NCBI GenBank assembly: GCA_902762355.1
Contig: CACWNR010000019.1
Location: 1-35,312 of the forward strand
DNA: 35,312 nt
DNA from: an uncultured Bacteroidales bacterium
GTDB lineage: Bacteria > Bacteroidota > Bacteroidia > Bacteroidales > Paludibacteraceae
Reading direction: 5' to 3'
Shown here: piece after piece, positions 17,730 to 25,727 of the stretch
Position numbering within the stretch: position 1 is the stretch's first letter
Layout: the number at the start of each line of letters is the position of its first letter
Made by a program: the position numbers and the translations under genes
Notes under the pieces: model-generated
Seen by the model: only the letters and a program-made list of their open reading frames with translations
Databases searched by the model: none
What the model was told of the DNA's origin: nothing

Positions 17730-18166
17730 ATAACTATATTTGTTTTGTTATTTGCGAATTTTGCCCGCAAAATTACTGCTTTTTTTTGACATATGCAAGT
17801 TTTTCTTGGGATTTTTTTCTTGGGGGATTTTTTTTCTTGGGCTGGTGAAGGAGTGCTTCGGATAGCACTCCGAGTGTCGTACCTGCAAAGTTCCCACTTT
17901 AAAGGTCTGTACGACACATAGAATAAGGTCTTCCCTTCTTTCCCTTTTTGTTGTGTGGCTCGCGGTGTAGGCAGATTACCGCTTCGCCGGTCGCTCTCCA
18001 CGTGCGGCCGATTTCTATCATCATCCGTCTCGCTCTCGCTTCGCCTGCCCGTATGACGATAGGCAAGTACCTGCGGTGCCGTCTCGTTTTTTGTTGTTAG
18101 GGGGTACCTCCGGTGGCGCGCGCCGCTGCGATTTTTTTTAGTAGGTAAAAAAAACGTACGTTTAAT
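17730..18166. other. 437-bp hairpin-rich intergenic region between core genome and island
   Basis: No convincing gene was found. It holds the glyS promoter, three copies of TTTTTCTTGGG (17800-17841), a hairpin GGAGTGC/GCACTCC (17850-17871), a hairpin GTGTCGTAC/GTACGACAC (17874-17917) with an inner AAAGT/ACTTT stem, and GCGGT/ACCGC (17962-17982). The 3' half is GC-rich and repetitive (GTACCTgCGG and GTACCTCCGG). It could be a non-coding RNA or recombination scar; transcription direction is unknown. Confidence 0.6.
17768..17798 (-). promoter_or_regulatory. glyS promoter
   Basis: Minus strand: TTG (17796-17798), 20 nt, then TAATTTTG (17768-17775), about 40 nt before the glyS ATG. Confidence 0.8.
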
Positions 18167-18571
18167 ATGAACAGTTTTAGCAAATGCATCATCGCGCTTT
18201 TGGCTCTCATCGCCCTTCTGACAATAGGTTTGGGCTACAAAGCCGGTGTTAAAAACTCCGTGCCCGATGAACCACGTCCGGTGGAAATTCGTCTCTCGCT
18301 TTATCACAACCCCGATTCGCTCGCATATTATGCGGCTCTCGCGTACAAAGACGAAGACCCCAAAGGTCTTTACGTGACGGGTGTTGCCTCGTATCTCGCG
18401 CTCTTTGACGAATGGCCGGATAGCCTGACGACTGTCTCTTATGAGGACGAGGGCTGGCTCATGATCTGGCGAGCTGCTCAATTAGGCTACCCCGACGCCG
18501 TCCAACTCATTCATTGCATGTCCGCAAGCGGCATCTGGAACCACTCCATCCCCGAACCCTTAGAAAAATAA
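18167..18571 (+). CDS. Small membrane-anchored protein of unknown function
   Basis: 134 aa. One N-terminal hydrophobic helix (CIIALLALIALLTIGLGY, residues ~7-24) anchors a soluble domain. The C-terminal WLMIWRAAQLGYPDAVQLI faintly resembles a Sel1/TPR-type helix pair, but I would not assign that family. The stop is 4 nt before the start of the WYL regulator, so the two are probably cotranscribed; this protein may be its partner or merely the first gene of the operon. The sequence TACGTTTA at 18157 resembles a -7 box but is too close to the ATG to trust. No clear ribosome-binding site. Function unknown. Confidence 0.7.
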   Translation: MNSFSKCIIALLALIALLTIGLGYKAGVKNSVPDEPRPVEIRLSLYHNPDSLAYYAALAYKDEDPKGLYVTGVASYLALFDEWPDSLTTVSYEDEGWLMIWRAAQLGYPDAVQLIHCMSASGIWNHSIPEPLEK

Positions 18572-18575
18572 TACC

Positions 18576-19580
18576 ATGGCTCAGAACAAAGGAGCAATCG
18601 TGCGCTACCGCGCCATCGACCGCTGCCTACGCAAGAAGAACGGTCGCTACGGATGGGAGGAACTTGCCAAGGCTTGTAACGAAGCCCTTTATGACGCATT
18701 CTCGGAGCATTTCTCCGTTAGTCGTCGCCAAATCTTCCTCGACCTCAATCACATGGAATCCAATGCCGGTTATCGCGCACTCATCAAGCGTACGAAAGAC
18801 GGCAAACGTACATACTATAGCTATGAGGATCCCAATTTCTCCATTGAGAAGACCCCTATCACAGAGGGTGAGGCTGAGCAGCTGAAGGAAACTATCCTTA
18901 TGCTCAACCGCTTCAAAGGTATGCCGCATTTCGAGTGGATGGAAGAACTCCTCAGCAAACTCGAAGACACCTTCCATCTAAAAGGTTCCGGCGAATCCGT
19001 CATCGGTTTTGAGCAAAATCAATATCTCAAAGGAATTGAGAACATCACACCCCTCTTTGAAGCGATTGTTAACAAGCAGGTGCTCAACATCCGCTACAAA
19101 TCCTTCAAAGCAAACAAACCCATCACCTGCGAGATACATCCGTATTTCTTGAAGCAGTACAACAACCGCTGGTTCTTGTTTGGATGGAACACGGAGTTCG
19201 GAATGATCACCAATTTCGCGCTCGACCGCATCGAGGCTATCTCGCCTATGTTCGCTGAGTATCGCGAAAAACCGGATAATATCAACTTCGATGAGTATTT
19301 CGATGACATAGTTGGTGTTACTATCCCCAAGGATAAACATATCGAACATATCGTTATGCGCGTCGCGCCCGACCGATATCCGTATATAAAGAATAAACCC
19401 CTTCACCCCTCGCAGCATTGCTATGATAAGGAGATGCGTATCACAATAGACGTCATCCCTAATAGCGAACTCATTTCGCTCCTTCTCTCGTTTGGAAGCC
19501 AAATGGAAGTGCTCGAACCGCAGTCCGTGCGCGACATGATGCGCGAGCACGTAAAAACGCTCAACAAATTTTATAAGTAA
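18576..19580 (+). CDS. WYL-domain transcriptional regulator
   Basis: 334 aa. The N-terminal ~70 residues form a winged-helix-like DNA-binding region (YRAIDRCLRKKNGRYGWEEL, SVSRRQIFLDLNHME). From about residue 145 a WYL-type sensor domain follows: ITPLFEAIVNKQVLNIRYKSF, HPYFLKQYNNRWFLFGWN and FALDRIEAI, then a C-terminal dimerisation (WCX-like) segment. Regulators of this architecture (BrxR, CapW) commonly repress phage-defence loci by binding inverted repeats. It lies directly upstream of four transcription units that each carry the same palindrome, so it is the natural candidate to bind it; that link is inferred. No copy of the palindrome was seen in front of its own operon. Likely cytoplasmic dimer. 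Confidence 0.9.
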   Translation: MAQNKGAIVRYRAIDRCLRKKNGRYGWEELAKACNEALYDAFSEHFSVSRRQIFLDLNHMESNAGYRALIKRTKDGKRTYYSYEDPNFSIEKTPITEGEAEQLKETILMLNRFKGMPHFEWMEELLSKLEDTFHLKGSGESVIGFEQNQYLKGIENITPLFEAIVNKQVLNIRYKSFKANKPITCEIHPYFLKQYNNRWFLFGWNTEFGMITNFALDRIEAISPMFAEYREKPDNINFDEYFDDIVGVTIPKDKHIEHIVMRVAPDRYPYIKNKPLHPSQHCYDKEMRITIDVIPNSELISLLLSFGSQMEVLEPQSVRDMMREHVKTLNKFYK

Positions 19581-19599
19581 TTGCATTTTTTCGTTTGCC

Positions 19600-19634
19600 G
19601 TGCAACATCCTTGCACTCCAAGGCAGTACTTTTG
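19600..19634 (+). promoter_or_regulatory. Island promoter module, copy 1 (ATPase operon)
   Basis: Perfect palindrome GTGCAA-CATCC-TTGCAC (19600-19616), 10 nt, then TACTTTTG (19627-19634). The palindrome occupies the place of the -33 box, for which no good match exists. Consistent with an operator for repression, or an activator site. Confidence 0.85.
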
Positions 19635-19684
19635 CACCGAAAAACGAAGTTAATCGTGCCCTTGTGGCTAAGAAAATCGAAAAG
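19627..19684 (+). repeat. Shared promoter/leader element, copy A
   Basis: The -7 box TACTTTTG is followed by about 50 nt nearly identical to 34493-34549, including 27 identical nt at 19649-19675. A GTG at 19664 inside the shared part is in frame with the ATPase (MAKK), so the shared block may include an alternative start. Confidence 0.85.
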
Positions 19685-19687
19685 ACT

Positions 19688-21481
19688 ATGGCAGTAAAGT
19701 TGATAAAAGCCTGTAAAGATTTGAATGTAGGAATGAAAACCGTCAGTGACTTTTGCGCATTGATGGGTTATCCGATTCCTTCAGATCCGAATTATCGTAT
19801 TGATGACGATTTATATATGCTGCTTCAGAAAGAATTCGGTTTCGACAGAAAGCCAAATCACCGAGGCATTCAGTCTATAGGTGTAGCGAATTTCCGAAAG
19901 TTCGAGAAGTTAGAGCCTGTCAGTCTTGACGGAGTTACGTATGTGGTCGGTGGTAACAACGCAGGTAAATCGACCATAGTAAAGGCTCTACGATTGGTTG
20001 TCGAGAACCTTTGCACTCTCAAGTCGGTTGGTAGCGATTATTCTCAGGCAGGTATGACTCCTCTTTTTCGTTTTGACTTAAAGGGCTTGAATATCGGTAC
20101 ATTTGAGAAAGCACTATATAGAAATGCATCTATAAAAGCAATCACATTTCGGTCGCAATTAAGCGATGATGTAAATGTGGCATTGACGGTTGAACCTACC
20201 ACAGAAAATTCGGCAATAGCAGTTGTTACATACCTTCGTATTGAAGACTCTTATGTTAAATTTGCTTTTGAATTGGATATGAAAGAGGGCAAGATGCGTC
20301 TTTTTAATATCGGAGGCTCACCCACTACGGAAGACGCTGAAGTTCGGTTGAAGAAATTGAATACGCAATTAAAAGAGACGCAAAACAAGTTGGATGATAT
20401 TCAAGCGCAACTTGAGAATAAAGTGGTAGTTTTGCCCTACGATAAGATGATGGATTTGATTAACAAGTCTACGCAATTCAATGCAGAAAAAGAGAAACAG
20501 GAAAAGATCATTAAGACGGTAGAGGTAGAGATTAAGACGCGTCAAAAAGGTGCTGGCACACCTGCCGGAGAGTTGCTCTTTGAGACAACGCCTTCACTCA
20601 ACAACGACAACCCGAGCGATAATCTATTGGTGCGTTTTATGAAGGGTATGCAAGTGCAACTATCCACGCAGAACACCAAGTCCCAATCGCAAAAGTCTAA
20701 AAGCCCGGTCTATGTAATGAACTTAGACAGGATGATTGGAAATTATCGTTGGGCACTTACATCTTCTGCAATTGAGTATATCGGCGCTCATGCTGCTACC
20801 CAAAAGACGATATTTAGCGTGGACGACTATAACGACGAGACTGTTGCTATTATCCATGAGTGGATGCAGCAACAGATTCTTCCGGGTGAACCCGAATACG
20901 AGTTTATCGATAGGTGGATGAAAACGTTGAATATCGGAATTAGGTTTGCTATCGAGAACCATTTCGGTGAGGCATACTCTGTAAATGTTACCGAACGTGA
21001 GGGCGAGAAACCCTCTTCGTTGTCCGAATTAGGTATGGGAGCAATTCAGATGATGACGTTACTTCTCCATATATCTTCTATCATGCGCAAGTATGCAGCT
21101 AGTAAGGTTAAGCCGCTTGTGGTATTCGAGGAGCCGGAGCAGAATATGCACCCGAATTGGCAGAGCCATCTTGCTGAGATCTTCAATGATATGCGTTTGG
21201 CTGGTTTCCGTGTGATGGTTGAGACCCATTCGGAATACATCATCCGCAAGTCGCAAATCCAAGTTGCCGAGATGAAATTCGTGGACCAAGACGACTTGAA
21301 TGAGAACTGTGAGATTGCGACATACTACTTCCCCGCTGATGGTGCTCCTTACAAAATGGGGTACCGCACTTCCGGTGGATTTATGAATCAATTTGGAGAA
21401 GGCTTCTTCGACGAGGCTGCCAAGTGGGATATGGCGATTATACAAAACGAAGTTAGTAACCCCGTTAGACGTAGAAGATGA
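19688..21481 (+). CDS. OLD/RecF-type AAA ATPase with N-terminal IF2_N-like domain
   Basis: 597 aa. Residues 1-55 (KACKDLNVGMKTVSDFCALM, DDDLYMLLQKEF) resemble the small helical IF2_N domain. An ABC/SMC-like ATPase follows: Walker A GGNNAGKST near 88-97, a coiled coil of about 215-290, ABC-signature-like LSELGMGAIQ near 445, Walker B LVVFEEPEQNMHP near 478-490, and H-loop VETHSEYII near 511. This is the head arrangement of OLD/DUF3696-type ATPases common in defence systems; no TOPRIM nuclease domain is visible. ATG 19688 is preferred (alternative GTG 19664). It overlaps the next gene by 4 nt, so the two are translationally coupled. Presumably it senses or remodels DNA/nucleoprotein and gates the partner; this is inferred. 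Confidence 0.85.
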   Translation: MAVKLIKACKDLNVGMKTVSDFCALMGYPIPSDPNYRIDDDLYMLLQKEFGFDRKPNHRGIQSIGVANFRKFEKLEPVSLDGVTYVVGGNNAGKSTIVKALRLVVENLCTLKSVGSDYSQAGMTPLFRFDLKGLNIGTFEKALYRNASIKAITFRSQLSDDVNVALTVEPTTENSAIAVVTYLRIEDSYVKFAFELDMKEGKMRLFNIGGSPTTEDAEVRLKKLNTQLKETQNKLDDIQAQLENKVVVLPYDKMMDLINKSTQFNAEKEKQEKIIKTVEVEIKTRQKGAGTPAGELLFETTPSLNNDNPSDNLLVRFMKGMQVQLSTQNTKSQSQKSKSPVYVMNLDRMIGNYRWALTSSAIEYIGAHAATQKTIFSVDDYNDETVAIIHEWMQQQILPGEPEYEFIDRWMKTLNIGIRFAIENHFGEAYSVNVTEREGEKPSSLSELGMGAIQMMTLLLHISSIMRKYAASKVKPLVVFEEPEQNMHPNWQSHLAEIFNDMRLAGFRVMVETHSEYIIRKSQIQVAEMKFVDQDDLNENCEIATYYFPADGAPYKMGYRTSGGFMNQFGEGFFDEAAKWDMAIIQNEVSNPVRRRR

Positions 21482-22521
21482 GCGAACCGCAAAGTAAATT
21501 TGTAGTCTATACGACTGAAGAAAATCTTATCCGGCTGTGTTCTGAAAAAGAGAATAGCTGGTATAAGATTATTATGAAAGTCGGTGAAGTTGTCATCTCT
21601 ACCACAAAGGGCGACAATTGGGATATCAACAATCCTGTCCTTCAAAAGTTGCATAGGGCAGGGGTTGATATATGTACTGGTGATAATGAGTTCATCAACC
21701 AGATAACAACTACTAATCCGGAAAACGTTTTGGAAGATCCGTGCGCTGCATACTTGTTAGATATAAAGGCAGAGACAGCTGAGAGAATCCAAACGAAGTA
21801 TGGAGTTATTTGTCAGCCTGTAGATAATCCCAATAATATTTTGGTTCAAGAAGGATGGGAGATAGATACTTCCGTATGTTCTGCCGAAGAAAAGTCGTGG
21901 AAGAATTTTTTTCAAGGTCACAATTGCCCCTTAAATTCAGTTGTTATTGTTGATCGCTATTTCTTCACTAGCGCCCCGGGTGAGAAAATTGATTATTCTC
22001 TTTTCAATTTGCGTCAGATTTTAGATGCTCTTTTGCCTCAGACAAGTCCGGATAATGTCATCCAAGTAAGCATAATATTTGACTTTACGAAGTTTAATTG
22101 TAATATTGACGGGAAATTTACTCTCCAAGCGTTAGCGGAGAAAGTTAATAAAGTAAAGCGTGGTGTGAGAGACTATTCATATACTTTAGAATTAATATCA
22201 ATAAACTCTAATTGCTTTAACTACCAAGATACGCATAATAGAAGAATCATTGCTAACTTTAGCATCACGAGTGCTCTTCACAAATTAAAAGCATTCTATG
22301 AAAATGAGAGTCTTTCGGATCAATATATCACTTTTAGACGTTTGTTCGAAAGAGGATTGAAAGAAGGGGATAAATCTACTGCACCTGCTTTCTCACAAAA
22401 GAACATTTTGGATAGATTGCAAGATATAATTGATTCAAGTAAGTCTGTGATTGAATATGCATGCAATGGACGTGTTTCTGCTCCAGGAAAGTTCGAAATT
22501 CAGAATAGAATGCTAAAATAA
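21478..22521 (+). CDS. Unknown partner of the ATPase (putative defence effector)
   Basis: 347 aa with no family I recognise. It starts by ATGA overlap with the ATPase stop, so it is produced with it. The middle contains SVVIVDRYFF, NLRQILDALLP and VQVSIIFDF-type beta/alpha segments, and later HNRRIIANF. This pattern is weakly reminiscent of the PLD-like MIT-C fold (often HDR-IITN), but the catalytic HKD motif is absent and I do not assign nuclease activity. No membrane segment or TOPRIM is visible, so it is not an obvious AriB/DUF4435 protein. The gene is much more AT-rich than the core genes, consistent with horizontal acquisition. A role as effector is inferred only from the pairing. Confidence 0.75.
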   Translation: MSEPQSKFVVYTTEENLIRLCSEKENSWYKIIMKVGEVVISTTKGDNWDINNPVLQKLHRAGVDICTGDNEFINQITTTNPENVLEDPCAAYLLDIKAETAERIQTKYGVICQPVDNPNNILVQEGWEIDTSVCSAEEKSWKNFFQGHNCPLNSVVIVDRYFFTSAPGEKIDYSLFNLRQILDALLPQTSPDNVIQVSIIFDFTKFNCNIDGKFTLQALAEKVNKVKRGVRDYSYTLELISINSNCFNYQDTHNRRIIANFSITSALHKLKAFYENESLSDQYITFRRLFERGLKEGDKSTAPAFSQKNILDRLQDIIDSSKSVIEYACNGRVSAPGKFEIQNRMLK

Positions 22522-22539
22522 GTACGATTTTTGATTGCA

Positions 22540-22574
22540 GTGCACTATCTTTGCACTCGAAAGCAGTACTTTTG
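22540..22574 (+). promoter_or_regulatory. Island promoter module, copy 2 (hsdMSR)
   Basis: GTGCAC-TATCT-TTGCAC (22540-22556, one mismatch from the palindrome), 10 nt, then TACTTTTG (22567-22574). About 50 nt of A-rich leader leads to the hsdM ATG at 22625. Confidence 0.85.
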
Positions 22575-22624
22575 CACCAGATTTGAAAACAAACCAAAAT
22601 TAGTAACTTAAAATTAGACGATAT

Positions 22625-24370
22625 ATGCAAAGTCAACAACCTAATGTGAACTTCATTTGGGACATCCTTGATAAGGTGTTGCACCTCACGTTCAAACGCA
22701 ACGAACTGGGTGACGTGCTTTTCCCATTCATTGTACTCCGACGTATGGATTGTATCCTTGCGCCGTACAATGATGCGGTTAATAAGGCATATCTTATGTA
22801 TAAGGACAAACTGGCTACCGACAAGTTGCATCCTATCTTGCGCAAGGCCGCGCATAATAATAACTTCTATAATACATCTAATTTTACATTAGATACATTG
22901 TTGGACGATGCACAGAATATCGACATCAACTTCCGCATGTACCTCAATGGCTTTAGCCATGAGATACAGGAGATATTCAATTATTTCCAACTCGATAAGA
23001 CCGTTCAGAAACTGAACCGTCATGGTTTGCTCTATCGCCTCATCGAGGAGATCTGCAAACTAGACCTCTCTCCGGAAGCCGTAGATAACCACGACATGGG
23101 ATCATTCTTCGAGGAAATCATCCGTCTCGCAAACGAGTCCTCAAATGAGACCGCCGGAGAGCACTTCACGCCTCGTGATGCCATCCGTCTTATGTCCACG
23201 ATTCTCTTCGAGCCGGACAAAGAGCAGCTTGCGCAAGACGGAATAATCCGTACTATCTTTGACCCGACATGTGGAACGGGCGGCATGGTCAATGTTGGAC
23301 GCAACTACATCTTGGAGGAAGTATGCAAAGATACTCCGAAGCCGACTATCAAGACCTACGGTCAGGAACTGAACGAGGTGGCCTTTGCTATTGCTAAATC
23401 CGAAGCCCTCATCACGGGTTCGGAAGCGGATAATATCCGTCTGGGTAACTCACTTACGCAAGATCGTTTCGAGGGAAAACGTTTCCATTACATGATGGCA
23501 AATCCGCCGTATGGTATTACATGGAAAGTTGAACAAGAGTATGTGCTCAATGAATCGCTGAACCCGAACGGCCGTTTCACAGCTGGCACTCCGCGTGTCA
23601 GTGATGGTCAGTTGCTCTTCTTGCAGCACATGATTTCGAAGATGGAATCGACTGGTTCTAAAATAGGCGTCGTAACAAACGGTTCTCCGCTTTTCTCTTC
23701 CGATACGGGAGAAACCAATATTCGTCGTTGGATTATTGAGAACGATTGGCTCGATTGTGTCATTGCACTTCCAAAGGACCTCTTCTACAACACAGGTATA
23801 GCTACCTATATTTGGATTTTGTCCAACAAGAAGTCTGAACAGCGTCGTGGTAAGATTCAGTTAATCGATGCTACATCGTTCTGCACGCCTTCCATGAAGA
23901 ATCTTGGTAGCAAGCGTAATGATATCCGCGAAGAACACATTCGGCAAGTTCTAAAACTTTACATGGATTATCAGGAGAACGAATTCTGTAAGATTTACCC
24001 AAATATGTTCTTCGGTGCTTATGAGTTGACCATCGAACAACCACAACGCAAAGATGGAAAAGTAGTAACCAAAGTAGGTAAGATTCAAGCAGATTCCAAG
24101 AAACGTGATACCGAGACTGTACCTTTGGATTGCGATATCCAAAAGTATTTTACAGAAGAGGTCCTTCCGAATATCGATCCTGAATCTTGGATTGACTATA
24201 CCAAGACTCGTGTGACGTATGCTATTAACTTCACTTCCTATTTCCATAAGGAGGCTGAGCGGGAGTCTGTTAAAATTCTGAGCGACCGTATAATAGGCAG
24301 GGATGCAGAAACCAATATGACACGTCAAGAGATGATACAACATCTTCTTGATGAGATATTTGCGGACTAA
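22625..24370 (+). CDS. hsdM: Type I restriction-modification DNA methyltransferase subunit
   Basis: 581-aa N6-adenine methyltransferase subunit of a type I system. An N-terminal HsdM_N helical region (FIWDILDKVLHLTFKRNELGD) is followed by the methyltransferase core: FTPRDAIRLM, the SAM-binding DPTCGTGGM near 212-220, and catalytic NPPYG near 293-297 (motif IV). The SAM-domain order is intact, so it should be active. It is the first gene of the hsdMSR unit; hsdS begins 2 nt after its stop. Confidence 0.96.
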   Translation: MQSQQPNVNFIWDILDKVLHLTFKRNELGDVLFPFIVLRRMDCILAPYNDAVNKAYLMYKDKLATDKLHPILRKAAHNNNFYNTSNFTLDTLLDDAQNIDINFRMYLNGFSHEIQEIFNYFQLDKTVQKLNRHGLLYRLIEEICKLDLSPEAVDNHDMGSFFEEIIRLANESSNETAGEHFTPRDAIRLMSTILFEPDKEQLAQDGIIRTIFDPTCGTGGMVNVGRNYILEEVCKDTPKPTIKTYGQELNEVAFAIAKSEALITGSEADNIRLGNSLTQDRFEGKRFHYMMANPPYGITWKVEQEYVLNESLNPNGRFTAGTPRVSDGQLLFLQHMISKMESTGSKIGVVTNGSPLFSSDTGETNIRRWIIENDWLDCVIALPKDLFYNTGIATYIWILSNKKSEQRRGKIQLIDATSFCTPSMKNLGSKRNDIREEHIRQVLKLYMDYQENEFCKIYPNMFFGAYELTIEQPQRKDGKVVTKVGKIQADSKKRDTETVPLDCDIQKYFTEEVLPNIDPESWIDYTKTRVTYAINFTSYFHKEAERESVKILSDRIIGRDAETNMTRQEMIQHLLDEIFAD

Positions 24371-24372
24371 TT

Positions 24373-25713
24373 ATGATAAGATATCCTAAATATAGAGAAT
24401 CTGGAGCACAGTGGATGGGATCTATCCCTGAGCATTGGAATGTGAGTAAGTTGGTTTGGTTGTTGGAGCATATCACAACTGGACTGAATCCTCGCGCGAA
24501 TTTTAAATTCATAGAGAACGGAGACTATTATTATGTTACCATCGCTAATTTTAAAGATGGTCAGTTGTTCCTCGATGAGAAATGTGACCGCATTGACGAA
24601 GCGGCTTGGAATGTAATTCAGAAACGTTCGGATTTGCAAGTTGGTGATATTCTATTTGCGAGTATATCAAAAGATGGTCAGGCTTATGTTGTATCTGAGT
24701 TCCCTTCTAATTGGAATATTAATGAATCCGTTTTCAAACTCCGATTTAAAAAGGATGTCATCATGCCAAGATTTGCATATTATATCTTGACTAATGAGGC
24801 GTACTACAATGAATTAAGAAAAAATGCTACTGGTTCTACTTTCCAAAGCATAAAGCAGAATAAATTGAAGTTGAGTTCCATCCCAGTCCCGCCTCTTGCG
24901 GAGCAAAATGCAATTGCAGAATATTTGGATGATAAAACTGCGAAGATTGATGAGTGTATTAAACTGCTTGAATTGCAAAAATTGGATATTCTGAAATTCC
25001 ACGATGCTGTTATTTCCGAGACTATTACGCTCGGTTTGGATAGACAAGTGAATTTAAAAGATTCTGGTCTTCGTTTTGTTGGTATGATTCCTCGGGATTG
25101 GGAAGTAAAACAGATAAAAAATGTTGCGACTTTTCACAATGGAGATCGTGGTGTTAATTATCCAAGCGGGAACGATTTAGTTGATAGCGGTGTACCTTTT
25201 TTGACATCAAACAACTTGCACCAATTAATTCTTGATGTTGATAATGCTGGTTGTAAGTTTATAACTCGCGAACGGTATGATATACTGGGCGGAGCTAAGA
25301 TTCAGATAAATGATATTGTGTATTGTTTGAGAGGAAGTGTTGGTAATTGCTCCCTTAACAAACAACTCACAGAAGGAACTGTAGCATCATCTTTGATGGT
25401 GATACGTCCGACTGATATTGTACCGGAGTATTTGAATTACTTATTACATTCTGATATCATTAAGAACCAGACGAATGTTAATATGAATGGTACATGTGCT
25501 GCTAATTTATCTGCCGATAATGTTTCTAGATATAAGATTCCCGTACCACCTGTCTCTGAGCAGAAAGATATAGTAGATTCGCTTAACAAAAAAACCGCCA
25601 AGATTGACGAGGCAATCCGTCGCATTGACGAGCAGATAAATGATCTCCGTGCGTACCGCACTGCACTCATCAGTGAGGTGGTTTCCGGTAAAATTGACGT
25701 TAGGAACAATTGA
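24373..25713 (+). CDS. hsdS: Type I restriction-modification specificity subunit
   Basis: 446 aa with two target-recognition domains, each starting with an IPEHWNVSKL or IPRDWEVKQI motif (residues ~18 and ~235) and each ending in a coiled-coil spacer: PPLAEQNAIAEYLDDKTAKIDE and PPVSEQKDIVDSLNKKTAKIDE. This two-TRD order defines a bipartite recognition site; the site itself cannot be read. The gene is AT-rich compared with hsdR. No second hsdS fragment, inverted repeats or recombinase is near it, so it does not look like a phase-variable locus. Confidence 0.95.
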   Translation: MIRYPKYRESGAQWMGSIPEHWNVSKLVWLLEHITTGLNPRANFKFIENGDYYYVTIANFKDGQLFLDEKCDRIDEAAWNVIQKRSDLQVGDILFASISKDGQAYVVSEFPSNWNINESVFKLRFKKDVIMPRFAYYILTNEAYYNELRKNATGSTFQSIKQNKLKLSSIPVPPLAEQNAIAEYLDDKTAKIDECIKLLELQKLDILKFHDAVISETITLGLDRQVNLKDSGLRFVGMIPRDWEVKQIKNVATFHNGDRGVNYPSGNDLVDSGVPFLTSNNLHQLILDVDNAGCKFITRERYDILGGAKIQINDIVYCLRGSVGNCSLNKQLTEGTVASSLMVIRPTDIVPEYLNYLLHSDIIKNQTNVNMNGTCAANLSADNVSRYKIPVPPVSEQKDIVDSLNKKTAKIDEAIRRIDEQINDLRAYRTALISEVVSGKIDVRNN

Positions 25714-25727
25714 CAAATACTATAGAT

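Noticed and set aside
16239-17789. 516-aa open frame antisense to glyS
   Set aside because: It is a shadow of the well-supported glyS gene and runs over the glyS promoter.
17597-18481. 294-aa antisense frame across the island boundary
   Set aside because: It crosses the glyS start, hairpin region and the 18167 gene, with highly basic low-complexity sequence and no domain.
19688-22521. PARIS, Gabija or Septu system
   Set aside because: The partner shows no TOPRIM/DUF4435, UvrD helicase or HNH domain, so none of these names fits.
24373-25713. Phase-variable hsdS shufflon
   Set aside because: No inverted repeats, second specificity gene or recombinase is present.
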